DNA of 33,161 bases, taken from the NCBI GenBank assembly GCA_910584935.1, contig CAJUDU010000023.1, forward strand, positions 1-33,161, in the 5' to 3' direction. A model generated the notes under the pieces. It saw only the letters and a program-made list of their open reading frames with translations, searched no databases and was not told the origin of the DNA. The stretch is from an uncultured Butyricicoccus sp. (lineage in GTDB: Bacteria > Bacillota > Clostridia > Oscillospirales > Butyricicoccaceae). A program made the translations under genes and the position numbers. Positions 8,367 to 16,068 of the stretch are shown in pieces; positions within the stretch are counted from its first letter, which is position 1, and each line of letters opens with the position of its first letter.

Positions 8367-9380
8367 ATGAGCAAAGTATTTGAGTTATATAAAACACTCG
8401 CTGCCGCATTTGGCCCCTCCGGACGGGAAGATGGCATTCGGGAAACCATTGCATCTATTGCAGGCAATTATTTTGACGAGGTGACAACTGATGCACTGGG
8501 TTCACTCATTTGCCGGAAAAAAGCCGTTGGCGTACCTGAAAATGTCCGCAAAATCATGCTGACTGCACATATGGATACCCCTGGGTTTGTCGTGACTTAT
8601 ATTGATGAGCATGGTTTTTTACGGTTTGCGCCGGTAGGCGGGCTGTTTCGCGGCGATTTAATCCATGTACAGGTACGGTTTGCCAATGGCACCCGCGGCG
8701 TAGTATCCTATGAGGAAAAGCCTGATTTCAAGGATTTGCAGATGAACAATCTTTTCATTGATATCGGTGCAGCAAATAAAAAGGAAGCCGAACGTATGGT
8801 TAAGCCTGGAGATTTTGCAGTATTTGACGCGCCGTCATTTGAACAGAATGGCATGATTTGCGGCCCATTTTTAGACAACCGAATTGGCTGTGCCGTACTG
8901 CTGATGGTGATGACCAAATTGCCTGAAACTGTGAAAGATGATATCTATTTTGTGTTTACAGCACAGGAAGAAGTCGGGATGCGCGGCGCTGGCCCAGCTG
9001 CATTTGCGATTGAGCCAACCATGGCGATTGCGATTGATGTAACTGACACTGGTGATTTACCCGAACAGAAATATCCGATGGACTGCCGTTTGGGTGGGGG
9101 TCCAGCTGTGAAAATCATGGATCATTCGGTATTATGTGCGCCCCGTATCCGTTCTGCGCTGGAAGAAGCCAGCCTGATTACTGGAGTACCAATTCAGCAT
9201 GAAATCTTGCGGGACGGCGGCACGGATACCGCCGCCATCCAGCGCAGCGGCAGCGGTGTGCCTACTGGCGCATTGTCTATCCCAACCCGTTATGTCCATT
9301 CGCCAAGTGAAATGTGTGCTGTGCGCGATGTGGAACAGGCTGCCGCCTTGCTGACCCGTACCTTGCTGCATACACTGTAA
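8367..9380 (+). CDS. M42-family metallo-aminopeptidase, paralogue 3
   Basis: Third M42 enzyme, 337 residues. Ligands: His68 (AHMDTPGF), Asp170 (LDNRIG), Glu201/202 (AQEEVGMRGA), Asp224 (AIDVTD) and His311 (RYVHSP). GGTDT is present at 284-288. DNRIG for DDRxG and HMDT for HMDE mark it off from paralogue 2. The ATG at 8367 has AAAGGAG ~10 nt upstream. It is the last gene of the M42 unit and faces ygiQ across a GC-rich hairpin. General peptide turnover is the likely role; individual substrates are unknown. Confidence 0.94.
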   Translation: MSKVFELYKTLAAAFGPSGREDGIRETIASIAGNYFDEVTTDALGSLICRKKAVGVPENVRKIMLTAHMDTPGFVVTYIDEHGFLRFAPVGGLFRGDLIHVQVRFANGTRGVVSYEEKPDFKDLQMNNLFIDIGAANKKEAERMVKPGDFAVFDAPSFEQNGMICGPFLDNRIGCAVLLMVMTKLPETVKDDIYFVFTAQEEVGMRGAGPAAFAIEPTMAIAIDVTDTGDLPEQKYPMDCRLGGGPAVKIMDHSVLCAPRIRSALEEASLITGVPIQHEILRDGGTDTAAIQRSGSGVPTGALSIPTRYVHSPSEMCAVRDVEQAAALLTRTLLHTL

Positions 9381-9392
9381 AATCGCAGAGAA

Positions 9393-9418
9393 AGCCCCTG
9401 CCAGGAGCGGCAGGGGCT
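9393..9418. terminator. GC-rich hairpin between convergent M42 and ygiQ genes
   Basis: A perfect 10-bp stem, AGCCCCTGCC with GGCAGGGGCT, has a 6-nt loop. Both flanks are only moderately T-rich, so it is an imperfect intrinsic terminator in either direction. Position between two stop codons supports a 3'-end role. Confidence 0.6.
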
Positions 9419-9429
9419 GGACTTCTGTG

Positions 9430-11310
9430 TCAGTGTTTCCTTTTTGGCGGCTTGCGCCTTTTGCCAGCTTTTTGGTTGGCTGGCGATTTGTGCAGAACAG
9501 GCGGTTTTTGACCGCGCAGTGGGCGTAACAGGCATTCCTTGCCAAAGCCGATTAAATCTTCACGCCCGGCTTTTTTCAGCGCAGCGAGTACAATCGGGCG
9601 CTTGTCCGGGCGGCGCCATTGCAGCAGCGCACGCTGCATGGCTTTTTCTTCTGGGGTACGCGCCACATAAACCGGTTTCATCGTGCGCGGGTCAAGCCCC
9701 GTATAATACATCGCTGTGGACAATGTGCCAGGAGTTGGGTAAAAATCCTGCACCTGTTCGGGCATATAGCCGATACGGTTTAGATATTGCGCAAGCAAAA
9801 TAGCATCGTCAAGGGTTGCGCCTGGATGAGAGGACATCAGATAAGGCACAAGATATTGTTTTTTTCCCAACTTTTCATTGATGCGCTGATAGCGTTCCCG
9901 GAATTTTTCATATACCGAAAAAGATGGCTTGCCCATATAATACAGCACATTGCTGCTCATATGCTCTGGAGCAACTTTTAACTGTCCGGAAATATGATAT
10001 TTGACCAGTTCTAAGAAAAATTCATCATTTTCATCTGCCATCATATAATCATATCGCAGCCCGGAACGGACAAACACCTTTTTTACCCCTGGGATTTCAC
10101 GTAACTTGCGCAAAAGGGTCAAATAATCCCGATGGTCGGCTTGTAAATTTTTGCATGCCTCAGGGAATAAACACCGTTTATCCATACATAATCCATGTTT
10201 GTCCTGTTTTGCGCAGGCAGGGAAACGGAAATTTGCCGTTGGCCCACCAACATCATGGATATACCCCTTGAAATCTGGATGCTGGGCAATTTGACAGGCT
10301 TCCTGTAAAACCGATTCATGTGAGCGGGACTGCACATACCGCCCTTGATGAAAAGCCAGCGCACAAAAATTACACGCGCCAAAACAGCCACGGTTATGGA
10401 TAATTGAAAACTGCACCTCCTGGATAGCAGGCACGCCGCCCAGCGCTTCATAGGACGGGTGATAAGTGCGCTGATATGGCAAACCATAAACCGCGTCCAT
10501 TTCCACTGTGGAAAGCGGCAGGGAAGGCGGATTCTGCACAAATATCCGCTTGCCATGGGCTTGCAGCACAGCTTTACCATGGATATGGTCAGCTTGGTCA
10601 TATTGCAGCTTGACAGACCGTGCATAAGCCGCCTTATCCACACAAACCGCCTCATAAGAAGGGCACTCTATGCTTGGAAAAGGGATTTCATCGCCGGGAT
10701 GGGCAAAATACCCCATGCCCCGGATATCCGCAAACCGCGCATTGCCTTTCTTGCCAGCTTTCAGGTTTTTTGCAAGCTGAACAATGGCGCGTTCACCCAT
10801 GCCATACATCAGCGCATCCGCGCCGGATGAGGACAACACACTGGGCATTACCTGGTCTGACCAGTAATCATAATGCGCAAACCGACGCAGGCTGGCTTCC
10901 AACCCGCCGATAATCACCGGCACATCCGGGAATGCCCGGCGTGCCAGCATCGCATATACTGTCACAGCGCGGTCTGGGCGCTTGCCGCCCAAGCCGCCCG
11001 GCGTATAAGCATCATCATGCCGGCGCTTGCGCGCCGCGGTATAATGCGCGACCATCGAATCAATATTGCCAGCATTGACCAGTACCGCGTACCGCGGCCT
11101 GCCCATGACAAGAAAATCCTGTTCATCTGTAAACCGTGGCTGGCTTAAAATTGCAACCCGGAACCCTTCCGCTTCCAGCACCCGCGAAATAATCGCTGTG
11201 CCAAAAGATGGATGGTCAATATAAGCATCGCCAGTGACAAGCAGGAAGTCACAATAATACCAGCCGCGTGCTTCCATTTCCATCCTGTTTACCGGCAGGA
11301 AATTAGACAT
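9430..11310 (-). CDS. ygiQ: YgiQ-family radical SAM protein (UPF0313)
   Basis: Large radical S-adenosylmethionine protein of unknown reaction, widely conserved in bacteria. The sequence has the family N-terminus (LVTGDAYIDHPSFG), a B12-binding-like N-terminal region, and the [4Fe-4S]-binding CFGACNFC cluster motif (Cys309, 313 and 316 from the chosen start). It also has the typical DVGGPTANF and KVAPEH blocks. The last ~30 residues are a Lys/Arg-rich tail. The start at 11310 (MSNFLPVNR) matches the usual N-terminus of homologues and lies 11 nt after AAAGGGG; an ATG at 11319 is only 2 nt from that site, and the ATG further upstream lacks a site. Monocistronic, divergent from the methyltransferase. 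Confidence 0.92.
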   Translation of the reverse strand: MSNFLPVNRMEMEARGWYYCDFLLVTGDAYIDHPSFGTAIISRVLEAEGFRVAILSQPRFTDEQDFLVMGRPRYAVLVNAGNIDSMVAHYTAARKRRHDDAYTPGGLGGKRPDRAVTVYAMLARRAFPDVPVIIGGLEASLRRFAHYDYWSDQVMPSVLSSSGADALMYGMGERAIVQLAKNLKAGKKGNARFADIRGMGYFAHPGDEIPFPSIECPSYEAVCVDKAAYARSVKLQYDQADHIHGKAVLQAHGKRIFVQNPPSLPLSTVEMDAVYGLPYQRTYHPSYEALGGVPAIQEVQFSIIHNRGCFGACNFCALAFHQGRYVQSRSHESVLQEACQIAQHPDFKGYIHDVGGPTANFRFPACAKQDKHGLCMDKRCLFPEACKNLQADHRDYLTLLRKLREIPGVKKVFVRSGLRYDYMMADENDEFFLELVKYHISGQLKVAPEHMSSNVLYYMGKPSFSVYEKFRERYQRINEKLGKKQYLVPYLMSSHPGATLDDAILLAQYLNRIGYMPEQVQDFYPTPGTLSTAMYYTGLDPRTMKPVYVARTPEEKAMQRALLQWRRPDKRPIVLAALKKAGREDLIGFGKECLLRPLRGQKPPVLHKSPANQKAGKRRKPPKRKH

Positions 11311-11394
11311 TGTTTTCATTGCCCCTTTCTGGAAATTACCCGCGCCAGGGCGCAGGCAGGCGCAACCAACACGCCAAATCATCCTTTTGTAGTC

Positions 11395-11403
11395 ATTATA
11401 CCA
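11395..11403 (-). promoter_or_regulatory. Extended -10 promoter of ygiQ
   Basis: On the minus strand TGGTATAAT (TATAAT rc at 11395-11400) lies ~85 nt upstream of the ygiQ start. No convincing -35 box accompanies it, as is common for extended -10 promoters. Confidence 0.5.
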
Positions 11404-11447
11404 TAGTAAAGTGCAGAATGGAAAGCGTTGTTTGCACGCATTGACCG

Positions 11448-11476
11448 TTGCATACCGGGCGGGTAAATGATAAAAT
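11448..11476 (+). promoter_or_regulatory. Candidate promoter of the methyltransferase-ECF-truA unit
   Basis: TTGCAT (11448-11453), a 17-nt spacer and TAAAAT (11471-11476), with TG directly before the last spacer base. It starts the long plus-strand gene run. The divergent ygiQ promoter is ~50 nt away. Confidence 0.55.
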
Positions 11477-11526
11477 AGGGAAGTATCCTAAAATGATTGC
11501 GGCAACACATGAAAGGGGGCTGGCAT

Positions 11527-12387
11527 ATGTGGATTGCAAACGGCTGGTCAGATTATGCCGTGCTTGACTGCGGCGGCGGGGAAAAAGCAGAAAAATGGGG
11601 GGCATATACCCTCATCCGCCCAGACCCACAGGCGATTTGGGCAAGGCAGGCGCTTGCTGCCTGGGCAAAGCCCAACGCAGTATACCACCGCTCCAAATCC
11701 GGCGGTGGGCAATGGGAAATCCATCATTTGCCTGCCCAATGGAAAATTCAATATAAACAGCTCGTATTCAATTTAAAGCCAATGGCATTTAAGCATACCG
11801 GCGTATTTCCAGAACAAGCTGTGAATTGGGATTTCATTATGAATACCATCCACGCAGCAGGGCGCCCAGTGAATGTGCTGAACTTATTCGCCTATACCGG
11901 CGGGGCAACGCTGGCAGCGGCTGCCGCAGGCGCCAGCGTGTGCCATGTGGATGCCTCTAAAGGCATGACAAATTGGGCACGTGAAAACGCAGCCGCTTCC
12001 GGACTTGCGGACAAGCCAATCCGGTGGATTGTGGATGACTGCCGCAAATTTGTCCAACGGGAACTACGCCGCGGACGGAAATATGATGCCATTATCTTAG
12101 ACCCGCCAAGCTATGGGCGGGGACCTTCCGGGGAAACCTGGAAAATAGAAGACGATATCGCGGATTTCTTAACGCTTACCATGCAGTTACTCAGTGATAC
12201 CCCATTGTTTGTGCTCATTTCGAGCTATTCCGCAGGGCTTGCCCCATCTGTGATGGCATACCTGCTGGGTATTACGGCTGGGAAACAACATAAAGGGCAT
12301 ATCGAAGCGCAGGAAATCGGCTTGCCCGTGCAGTCAACCGGGCTGGTGCTGCCATGCGGTTCCAGCGCACGGTTTACGGCGGGATAA
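11527..12387 (+). CDS. Class I SAM-dependent methyltransferase (RlmI/COG1092-like, no PUA domain)
   Basis: Predicted RNA (possibly 23S rRNA cytosine-C5) methyltransferase of 286 residues. The Rossmann motif I is NLFAYTGGAT (119-128). The acidic ribose-binding motif is HVDASKGM (140-147), and the DPPSYGRG loop (192-199) is the RlmI/RsmB-type target-base motif. It is shorter than RlmI because the N-terminal PUA domain is absent; residues 1-100 are instead a small beta-rich region seen in this subgroup. The ATG at 11527 follows GGGGG by ~8 nt, and the in-frame ATGs upstream lie before that site. It opens the run leading through a 40-aa membrane peptide into the ECF genes. The substrate is inference from family motifs. 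Confidence 0.85.
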   Translation: MWIANGWSDYAVLDCGGGEKAEKWGAYTLIRPDPQAIWARQALAAWAKPNAVYHRSKSGGGQWEIHHLPAQWKIQYKQLVFNLKPMAFKHTGVFPEQAVNWDFIMNTIHAAGRPVNVLNLFAYTGGATLAAAAAGASVCHVDASKGMTNWARENAAASGLADKPIRWIVDDCRKFVQRELRRGRKYDAIILDPPSYGRGPSGETWKIEDDIADFLTLTMQLLSDTPLFVLISSYSAGLAPSVMAYLLGITAGKQHKGHIEAQEIGLPVQSTGLVLPCGSSARFTAG

Positions 12388-12402
12388 AAAGGAGTTGGGA
12401 AA

Positions 12403-12525
12403 ATGTCCATTTACCAGTTAGCAATGATCATGATTGGATTTTTTGCAGCATTATATCTGGTGGTCAAAGCCGCTGTGGTACACGCGATTTTGCAGGCAGA
12501 CCGCATTCGAGATGAAGGAAGGTAA
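12403..12525 (+). CDS. Small single-pass membrane protein (40 aa)
   Basis: Short frame, ATG to TAA, that starts 8 nt after a strong AAGGAG and fills the gap between the methyltransferase stop and ecfA1. The product has one hydrophobic helix at residues ~5-28 (MIMIGFFAALYLVVKAAVV) and a charged C-terminus ending in DRIRDEGR. Its last codons also contain the purine-rich site used by ecfA1 (GGAAGG), so the two genes may be translationally coupled. No family is recognised. Membrane location and position directly before the ECF transporter genes suggest, without proof, an accessory or regulatory subunit. Confidence 0.65.
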   Translation: MSIYQLAMIMIGFFAALYLVVKAAVVHAILQADRIRDEGR

Positions 12526-12531
12526 TGCCTT

Positions 12532-13374
12532 TTGACCGAGATTATCAAAGCTGAAAATTTAACTTATGCCTATCATGATGAAAACGGAAAATCATATTTT
12601 GCCTTGAACGGCATTGACCTCGCCATACGGCGCGGCGAGTTTGTCACCATACTTGGACATAACGGTTCAGGGAAATCAACACTTGCCTGCCATTTGAACG
12701 CTATCCGGCTGCCTTCCGGCGGCAAAGTCTATGTCGATATGATGGATACCGCAGATGAAAGCAAGTTGTATGATATCCGCCGCACCTGCGCAATGGTGTT
12801 CCAAAACCCGGATAACCAGATTGTCGCTTCAGTGGTGGAAGAAGATGTGGCATTTGCCCTGGAAAACATGGGCTTGCCGCCTGCGGAAATCCGCCGCAGG
12901 GTGGATGACGCCTTACAAGCGGTTGGAATGTATCCATACTGCCGCCATGCGCCGCATAAGCTGTCTGGCGGGCAAAAACAACGGGTTGCTATTGCGGGTG
13001 TCATTGCGATGATGCCCCGCTGCATTGTCTTTGATGAACCAACTGCCATGCTTGACCCAGCTGGGCGCAAAGAAGTGATGCAGGTCATTCGGGAACTAAA
13101 CCAGCGGTATGGTATTACTGTAATCCTCATCACCCACCACATGGATGAAGCTGCTCAGGCAGGGCGGGTTGTTGTGATGCACCAGGGGCAAATCCTGATG
13201 GATGGCACGCCACGGGAGATTTTCTCCCAAGTAGAACGACTCCGGCAGGCATCTTTATCTGTACCACAAACCATAGAAGTTTTATATAAACTGAACAAAC
13301 AAGGTGCAGGGCTGCCCGCTGACGCGTTAAGCGTCAGCGAATGCGCAGATATCCTGCAAAAGTATTTGACATAA
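12532..13374 (+). CDS. ecfA1: ECF transporter ATPase A1
   Basis: One of two ATPases that power the shared energy-coupling factor module for vitamin and metal uptake. It has 280 residues. Walker A GHNGSGKST is at 42-50, the Q-loop FQNPDNQ at 90-96, the signature LSGGQKQR at 144-151, Walker B CIVFDEP at 164-170 and the switch histidine in THHMDEA (His202). The start is TTG, 9 nt after GGAAGG. Gene order ecfA1-ecfA2-ecfT-truA is the classic Firmicute group II arrangement; no substrate-binding S subunit is nearby. In many relatives rplQ precedes this gene, but here the 40-aa membrane peptide does. Confidence 0.93.
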   Translation: MTEIIKAENLTYAYHDENGKSYFALNGIDLAIRRGEFVTILGHNGSGKSTLACHLNAIRLPSGGKVYVDMMDTADESKLYDIRRTCAMVFQNPDNQIVASVVEEDVAFALENMGLPPAEIRRRVDDALQAVGMYPYCRHAPHKLSGGQKQRVAIAGVIAMMPRCIVFDEPTAMLDPAGRKEVMQVIRELNQRYGITVILITHHMDEAAQAGRVVVMHQGQILMDGTPREIFSQVERLRQASLSVPQTIEVLYKLNKQGAGLPADALSVSECADILQKYLT

Positions 13375-13404
13375 AACCAGTTTTTTTGATGGAGGCACAC
13401 CGTA

Positions 13405-14271
13405 TTGACTGTCCTTGAAACGCGGGATCTGACCCATGTTTATGGGGCAGGCACCCCATTTGAACGTATTGCATTAAACCATATCAGCCTAAAAATACAA
13501 CAAGGCGAAATCCTTGGCATTGTTGGGCATACCGGTTCCGGCAAATCTACACTGATCCAGCATTTCAATGGGCTGCTGAAACCGACAAGTGGAGAAATCC
13601 TGCTGGAGGGCAAACCAATTTGGGATGCCAAGGGCAAATGTAGCCGGGATGTGCGCTTCCGTGTTGGGCTGGTGTTCCAATATCCCGAATATCAGCTCTT
13701 TGAAGAAACCATTGCAAAAGATATTGCATTTGGCCCAACCAATATGGGGCTTTCCAAGGCGGAAATTGATACCCGCGTACAGGAAGCCATGGCATTTACC
13801 GGTTTGCCGCAGGAACTTGCCGCACAATCCCCCTTTGCATTATCTGGCGGGCAAAAACGCCGTGTTGCGATTGCCGGAGTGATTGCCATGCGCCCACAAG
13901 TGCTTATCCTGGATGAACCAACCGCAGGGCTTGACCCCGCTGGGCGGGATGAATTATTTGCGGAAATCAAAACATACCATGATAAAACCGGTGCAACCGT
14001 TGTTTTTGTCACCCATTCTATGGAGGACGCCGCACGGATGGCAGACCGCATTTTAGTCATGAATGAAGCCAAAGCAATGCTGCTTGGCACGCCGCGGCAA
14101 GTTTTTTCCCATGCGGAGGAAATCATTGCGACAGGGCTTGATATCCCTGAAATCACCAAAGTTATTTTGGAACTGAACCGCCGCGGTATCCCACTGGAAC
14201 GCTCTATTTTTACCGTAGAAGATGCGGTGCGTGCCATCCGCCAATATAAAAATGGGGGTGCGTCATGCTGA
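13405..14271 (+). CDS. ecfA2: ECF transporter ATPase A2
   Basis: Second ATPase of the ECF module, 288 residues, pairing with EcfA1 as a heterodimer at the EcfT coupling helices. Walker A GHTGSGKST is at 41-49, the Q-loop FQYPEYQLF at 91-99, LSGGQKRR at 146-153, Walker B VLILDEP at 166-172 and the switch region FVTHSMEDAA (His204). The FQYPEYQLF loop is typical of A2 rather than A1 subunits. TTG start, 9 nt after GGAGG. The 3' end overlaps ecfT by 7 nt. Confidence 0.93.
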   Translation: MTVLETRDLTHVYGAGTPFERIALNHISLKIQQGEILGIVGHTGSGKSTLIQHFNGLLKPTSGEILLEGKPIWDAKGKCSRDVRFRVGLVFQYPEYQLFEETIAKDIAFGPTNMGLSKAEIDTRVQEAMAFTGLPQELAAQSPFALSGGQKRRVAIAGVIAMRPQVLILDEPTAGLDPAGRDELFAEIKTYHDKTGATVVFVTHSMEDAARMADRILVMNEAKAMLLGTPRQVFSHAEEIIATGLDIPEITKVILELNRRGIPLERSIFTVEDAVRAIRQYKNGGASC

Positions 14272-15068
14272 GAGATATTACCATTGGGCAGTTTTTCCCA
14301 GGGAATAGTTTTGTTCACCGGGTTGACCCACGGGTGAAACTTGTGCTTGTCATCGCCATGATTATCGCTTTATTTTTCGCGGGCGGTGTGGTATCCTATT
14401 TACTGATTGCAACATATGAGCTGATTGTGATATGGGTTTCGCGTATCCATTTCAAAATGGTGGTGCGTGGGTTGAAACCGATTTTATTTATCATTATATT
14501 CACCGCTATCCTTAACCTATTCTATACCCCAGGGGATGTCCTTTGGGCGTGGCACTTTTTGCATATCACGAAACAAGGCATTTTTACGGCAATCCAAATG
14601 GTGGCACGCATTATGCTGCTGATTATCGGCACTTCCATGCTAACTTATACCACCTCTCCAATTGACTTGACCGATGCGCTGGAACGGCTGCTGTCCCCAC
14701 TCAAACGGCTGCGTGTCCCTGTGCATGAACTCGCTATGATTATGTCAATCGCGCTGCGCTTTATCCCAACCCTAATCGAAGAAACCGAAAAAATCATTTC
14801 GGCGCAAAGAGCGCGCGGCGCAGATTTTGAATCAGGAAATATCATTCAGCGCGCCCGTGCGATGGTACCAATCCTTGTGCCATTATTTATTTCCGCATTT
14901 CGGCGTGCCGATGAACTGGCAACCGCAATGGAATGCCGGCTTTACCATGGCGGTGAAGGGCGTACCCGTCTTAAACAACTGCACATTTGCTGGATTGATT
15001 ATCTCGCAATTTTCATTTCCGCTTTGATATTTGGCACAGTCATTGTGCTTGGGCGGCTGGGCTGGTGA
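14265..15068 (+). CDS. ecfT: ECF transporter transmembrane subunit T
   Basis: Membrane scaffold of the ECF module, 267 residues, with hydrophobic segments near 24-60, 70-88, 106-128 and 244-264. The cytoplasmic coupling helices carry the conserved Ala-Arg-Gly-type motifs QRARGAD (181-187) and AMECRLYHGG (221-230; usually AMEARCYRGG). DPRVKL at 21-26 is the usual N-terminal signature. The ATG overlaps the ecfA2 stop and follows GGGGGTG. It delivers substrates from interchangeable S subunits encoded elsewhere. Confidence 0.93.
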   Translation: MLRDITIGQFFPGNSFVHRVDPRVKLVLVIAMIIALFFAGGVVSYLLIATYELIVIWVSRIHFKMVVRGLKPILFIIIFTAILNLFYTPGDVLWAWHFLHITKQGIFTAIQMVARIMLLIIGTSMLTYTTSPIDLTDALERLLSPLKRLRVPVHELAMIMSIALRFIPTLIEETEKIISAQRARGADFESGNIIQRARAMVPILVPLFISAFRRADELATAMECRLYHGGEGRTRLKQLHICWIDYLAIFISALIFGTVIVLGRLGW

Positions 15069-15096
15069 ACCAGCGCCACCCCTGAAAGGAACCATT

Positions 15097-15906
15097 ATGA
15101 ACATCGCCCTTATTTTATCCTATGACGGTACAGCCTATCATGGCTGGCAAATCCAAAAAAACGGGATGTCCATCCAGCAAGCCGTGACAGATGCAATCCA
15201 AAAACTGCTTGGCTGCAAGGTTTCCCTTTCCGGCGTTGGGCGGACAGACGCGGGCGTCCATGCCCGACAGTATGTTGCAAATTTCCATGCGGACTGCACC
15301 ATCCCGCTTGACCGCCTGCCGTTGGCACTCAATGCCCAACTTGCGGGGGATATCTCTATCTCTGCCGCCGTGCAGGTACCTGAACATTTTGACGCCCGTT
15401 TTCAATGCGCCAGAAAAGAATATGCTTATTATGTCTATGCTTCCCGCCTGCCTGACCCATTTTTAGCGGGGCGGGCATATCGACACCATTACCCACTCAA
15501 TGTGGAATGGATGCAGCAGGCGGCGGGGCATTTTGTCGGTAAACATGATTTTGCTGCTGTGCGCTCTATGGGTACGCCAGTTAAATCAACCGTGCGCACG
15601 ATTTTCCAATGTATGGTGGAAACTTGTCCAGCCCCTGGTTTTACTGCCCGCCATACGGATGAAACTTCCCCACTGGTACGCATACGAGTTTGTGGCGATG
15701 GTTTCCTTTATAATATGGTGCGTGCAATTGCCGGTACGCTGATTTATGCAGGCAGCGGTAAGATTTCCCCTGAAGATATTTCGGATATCCTAAAATCAGG
15801 GCAGCGTTCACAGGCAGGCCCGACATTGCCCGCTTGTGGGCTTTATCTCAACCGCTTATGGTATCCGGATACACCAGAGCTGGCACCATACCGGCTGGAG
15901 ACTTAA
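15097..15906 (+). CDS. truA: tRNA pseudouridine(38-40) synthase
   Basis: Converts uridines 38-40 of the tRNA anticodon stem-loop to pseudouridine. The 269-residue length is typical. The catalytic aspartate is Asp51 in GVGRTDAGVHA. The start region (LSYDGTAYHGWQ) and the FLYNMVRAIAGTL block near 210-222 are family hallmarks. The start at 15097 has AAAGGA 6 nt upstream; the in-frame extension to 15031 runs through the ecfT 3' end and is rejected. It follows ecfT after 28 nt, as in many Firmicutes. A cluster of strong hairpins lies shortly after the stop. Confidence 0.95.
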   Translation: MNIALILSYDGTAYHGWQIQKNGMSIQQAVTDAIQKLLGCKVSLSGVGRTDAGVHARQYVANFHADCTIPLDRLPLALNAQLAGDISISAAVQVPEHFDARFQCARKEYAYYVYASRLPDPFLAGRAYRHHYPLNVEWMQQAAGHFVGKHDFAAVRSMGTPVKSTVRTIFQCMVETCPAPGFTARHTDETSPLVRIRVCGDGFLYNMVRAIAGTLIYAGSGKISPEDISDILKSGQRSQAGPTLPACGLYLNRLWYPDTPELAPYRLET

Positions 15907-15940
15907 CGTAAATCATCAGCTTTATCATATGATTTCCCTC

Positions 15941-16053
15941 CCGCCGCCGCAGGGCGGCGGAAAATGGGATTCCAAAGGGATGTTATCCCTTTGGCGGGGG
16001 CCGGGGCAGCGCCCCGGAACGCTCCCGGGAAGTTCTGGGGCAAAGCCCCCCAG
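15941..16053. repeat. Cluster of four consecutive GC-rich palindromes
   Basis: Four near-perfect hairpins stand almost head to tail between truA and the DUF5711 gene. Arms: CCGCCGCC/GGCGGCGG (15941-15960); CCAAAGGGA/TCCCTTTGG (15972-15994); CCGGGGC/GCCCCGG (16001-16017); CTGGGG/CCCCAG-type with two extra C (16035-16053). Loops are 3-7 nt. No T-run follows, so it is not a simple terminator. It resembles dispersed intergenic palindromic elements of clostridial genomes (inference). It ends 3 nt before the AAGGAGG of the next gene, and false protein extensions can be read through it. Confidence 0.75.
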
Positions 16054-16068
16054 AAAGGAGGAAACGTG

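Noticed and set aside
15964..16068. N-terminal extension of the DUF5711 protein
   Set aside because: The residues are translation of the hairpin cluster, and a strong Shine-Dalgarno site fixes the start at 16069.
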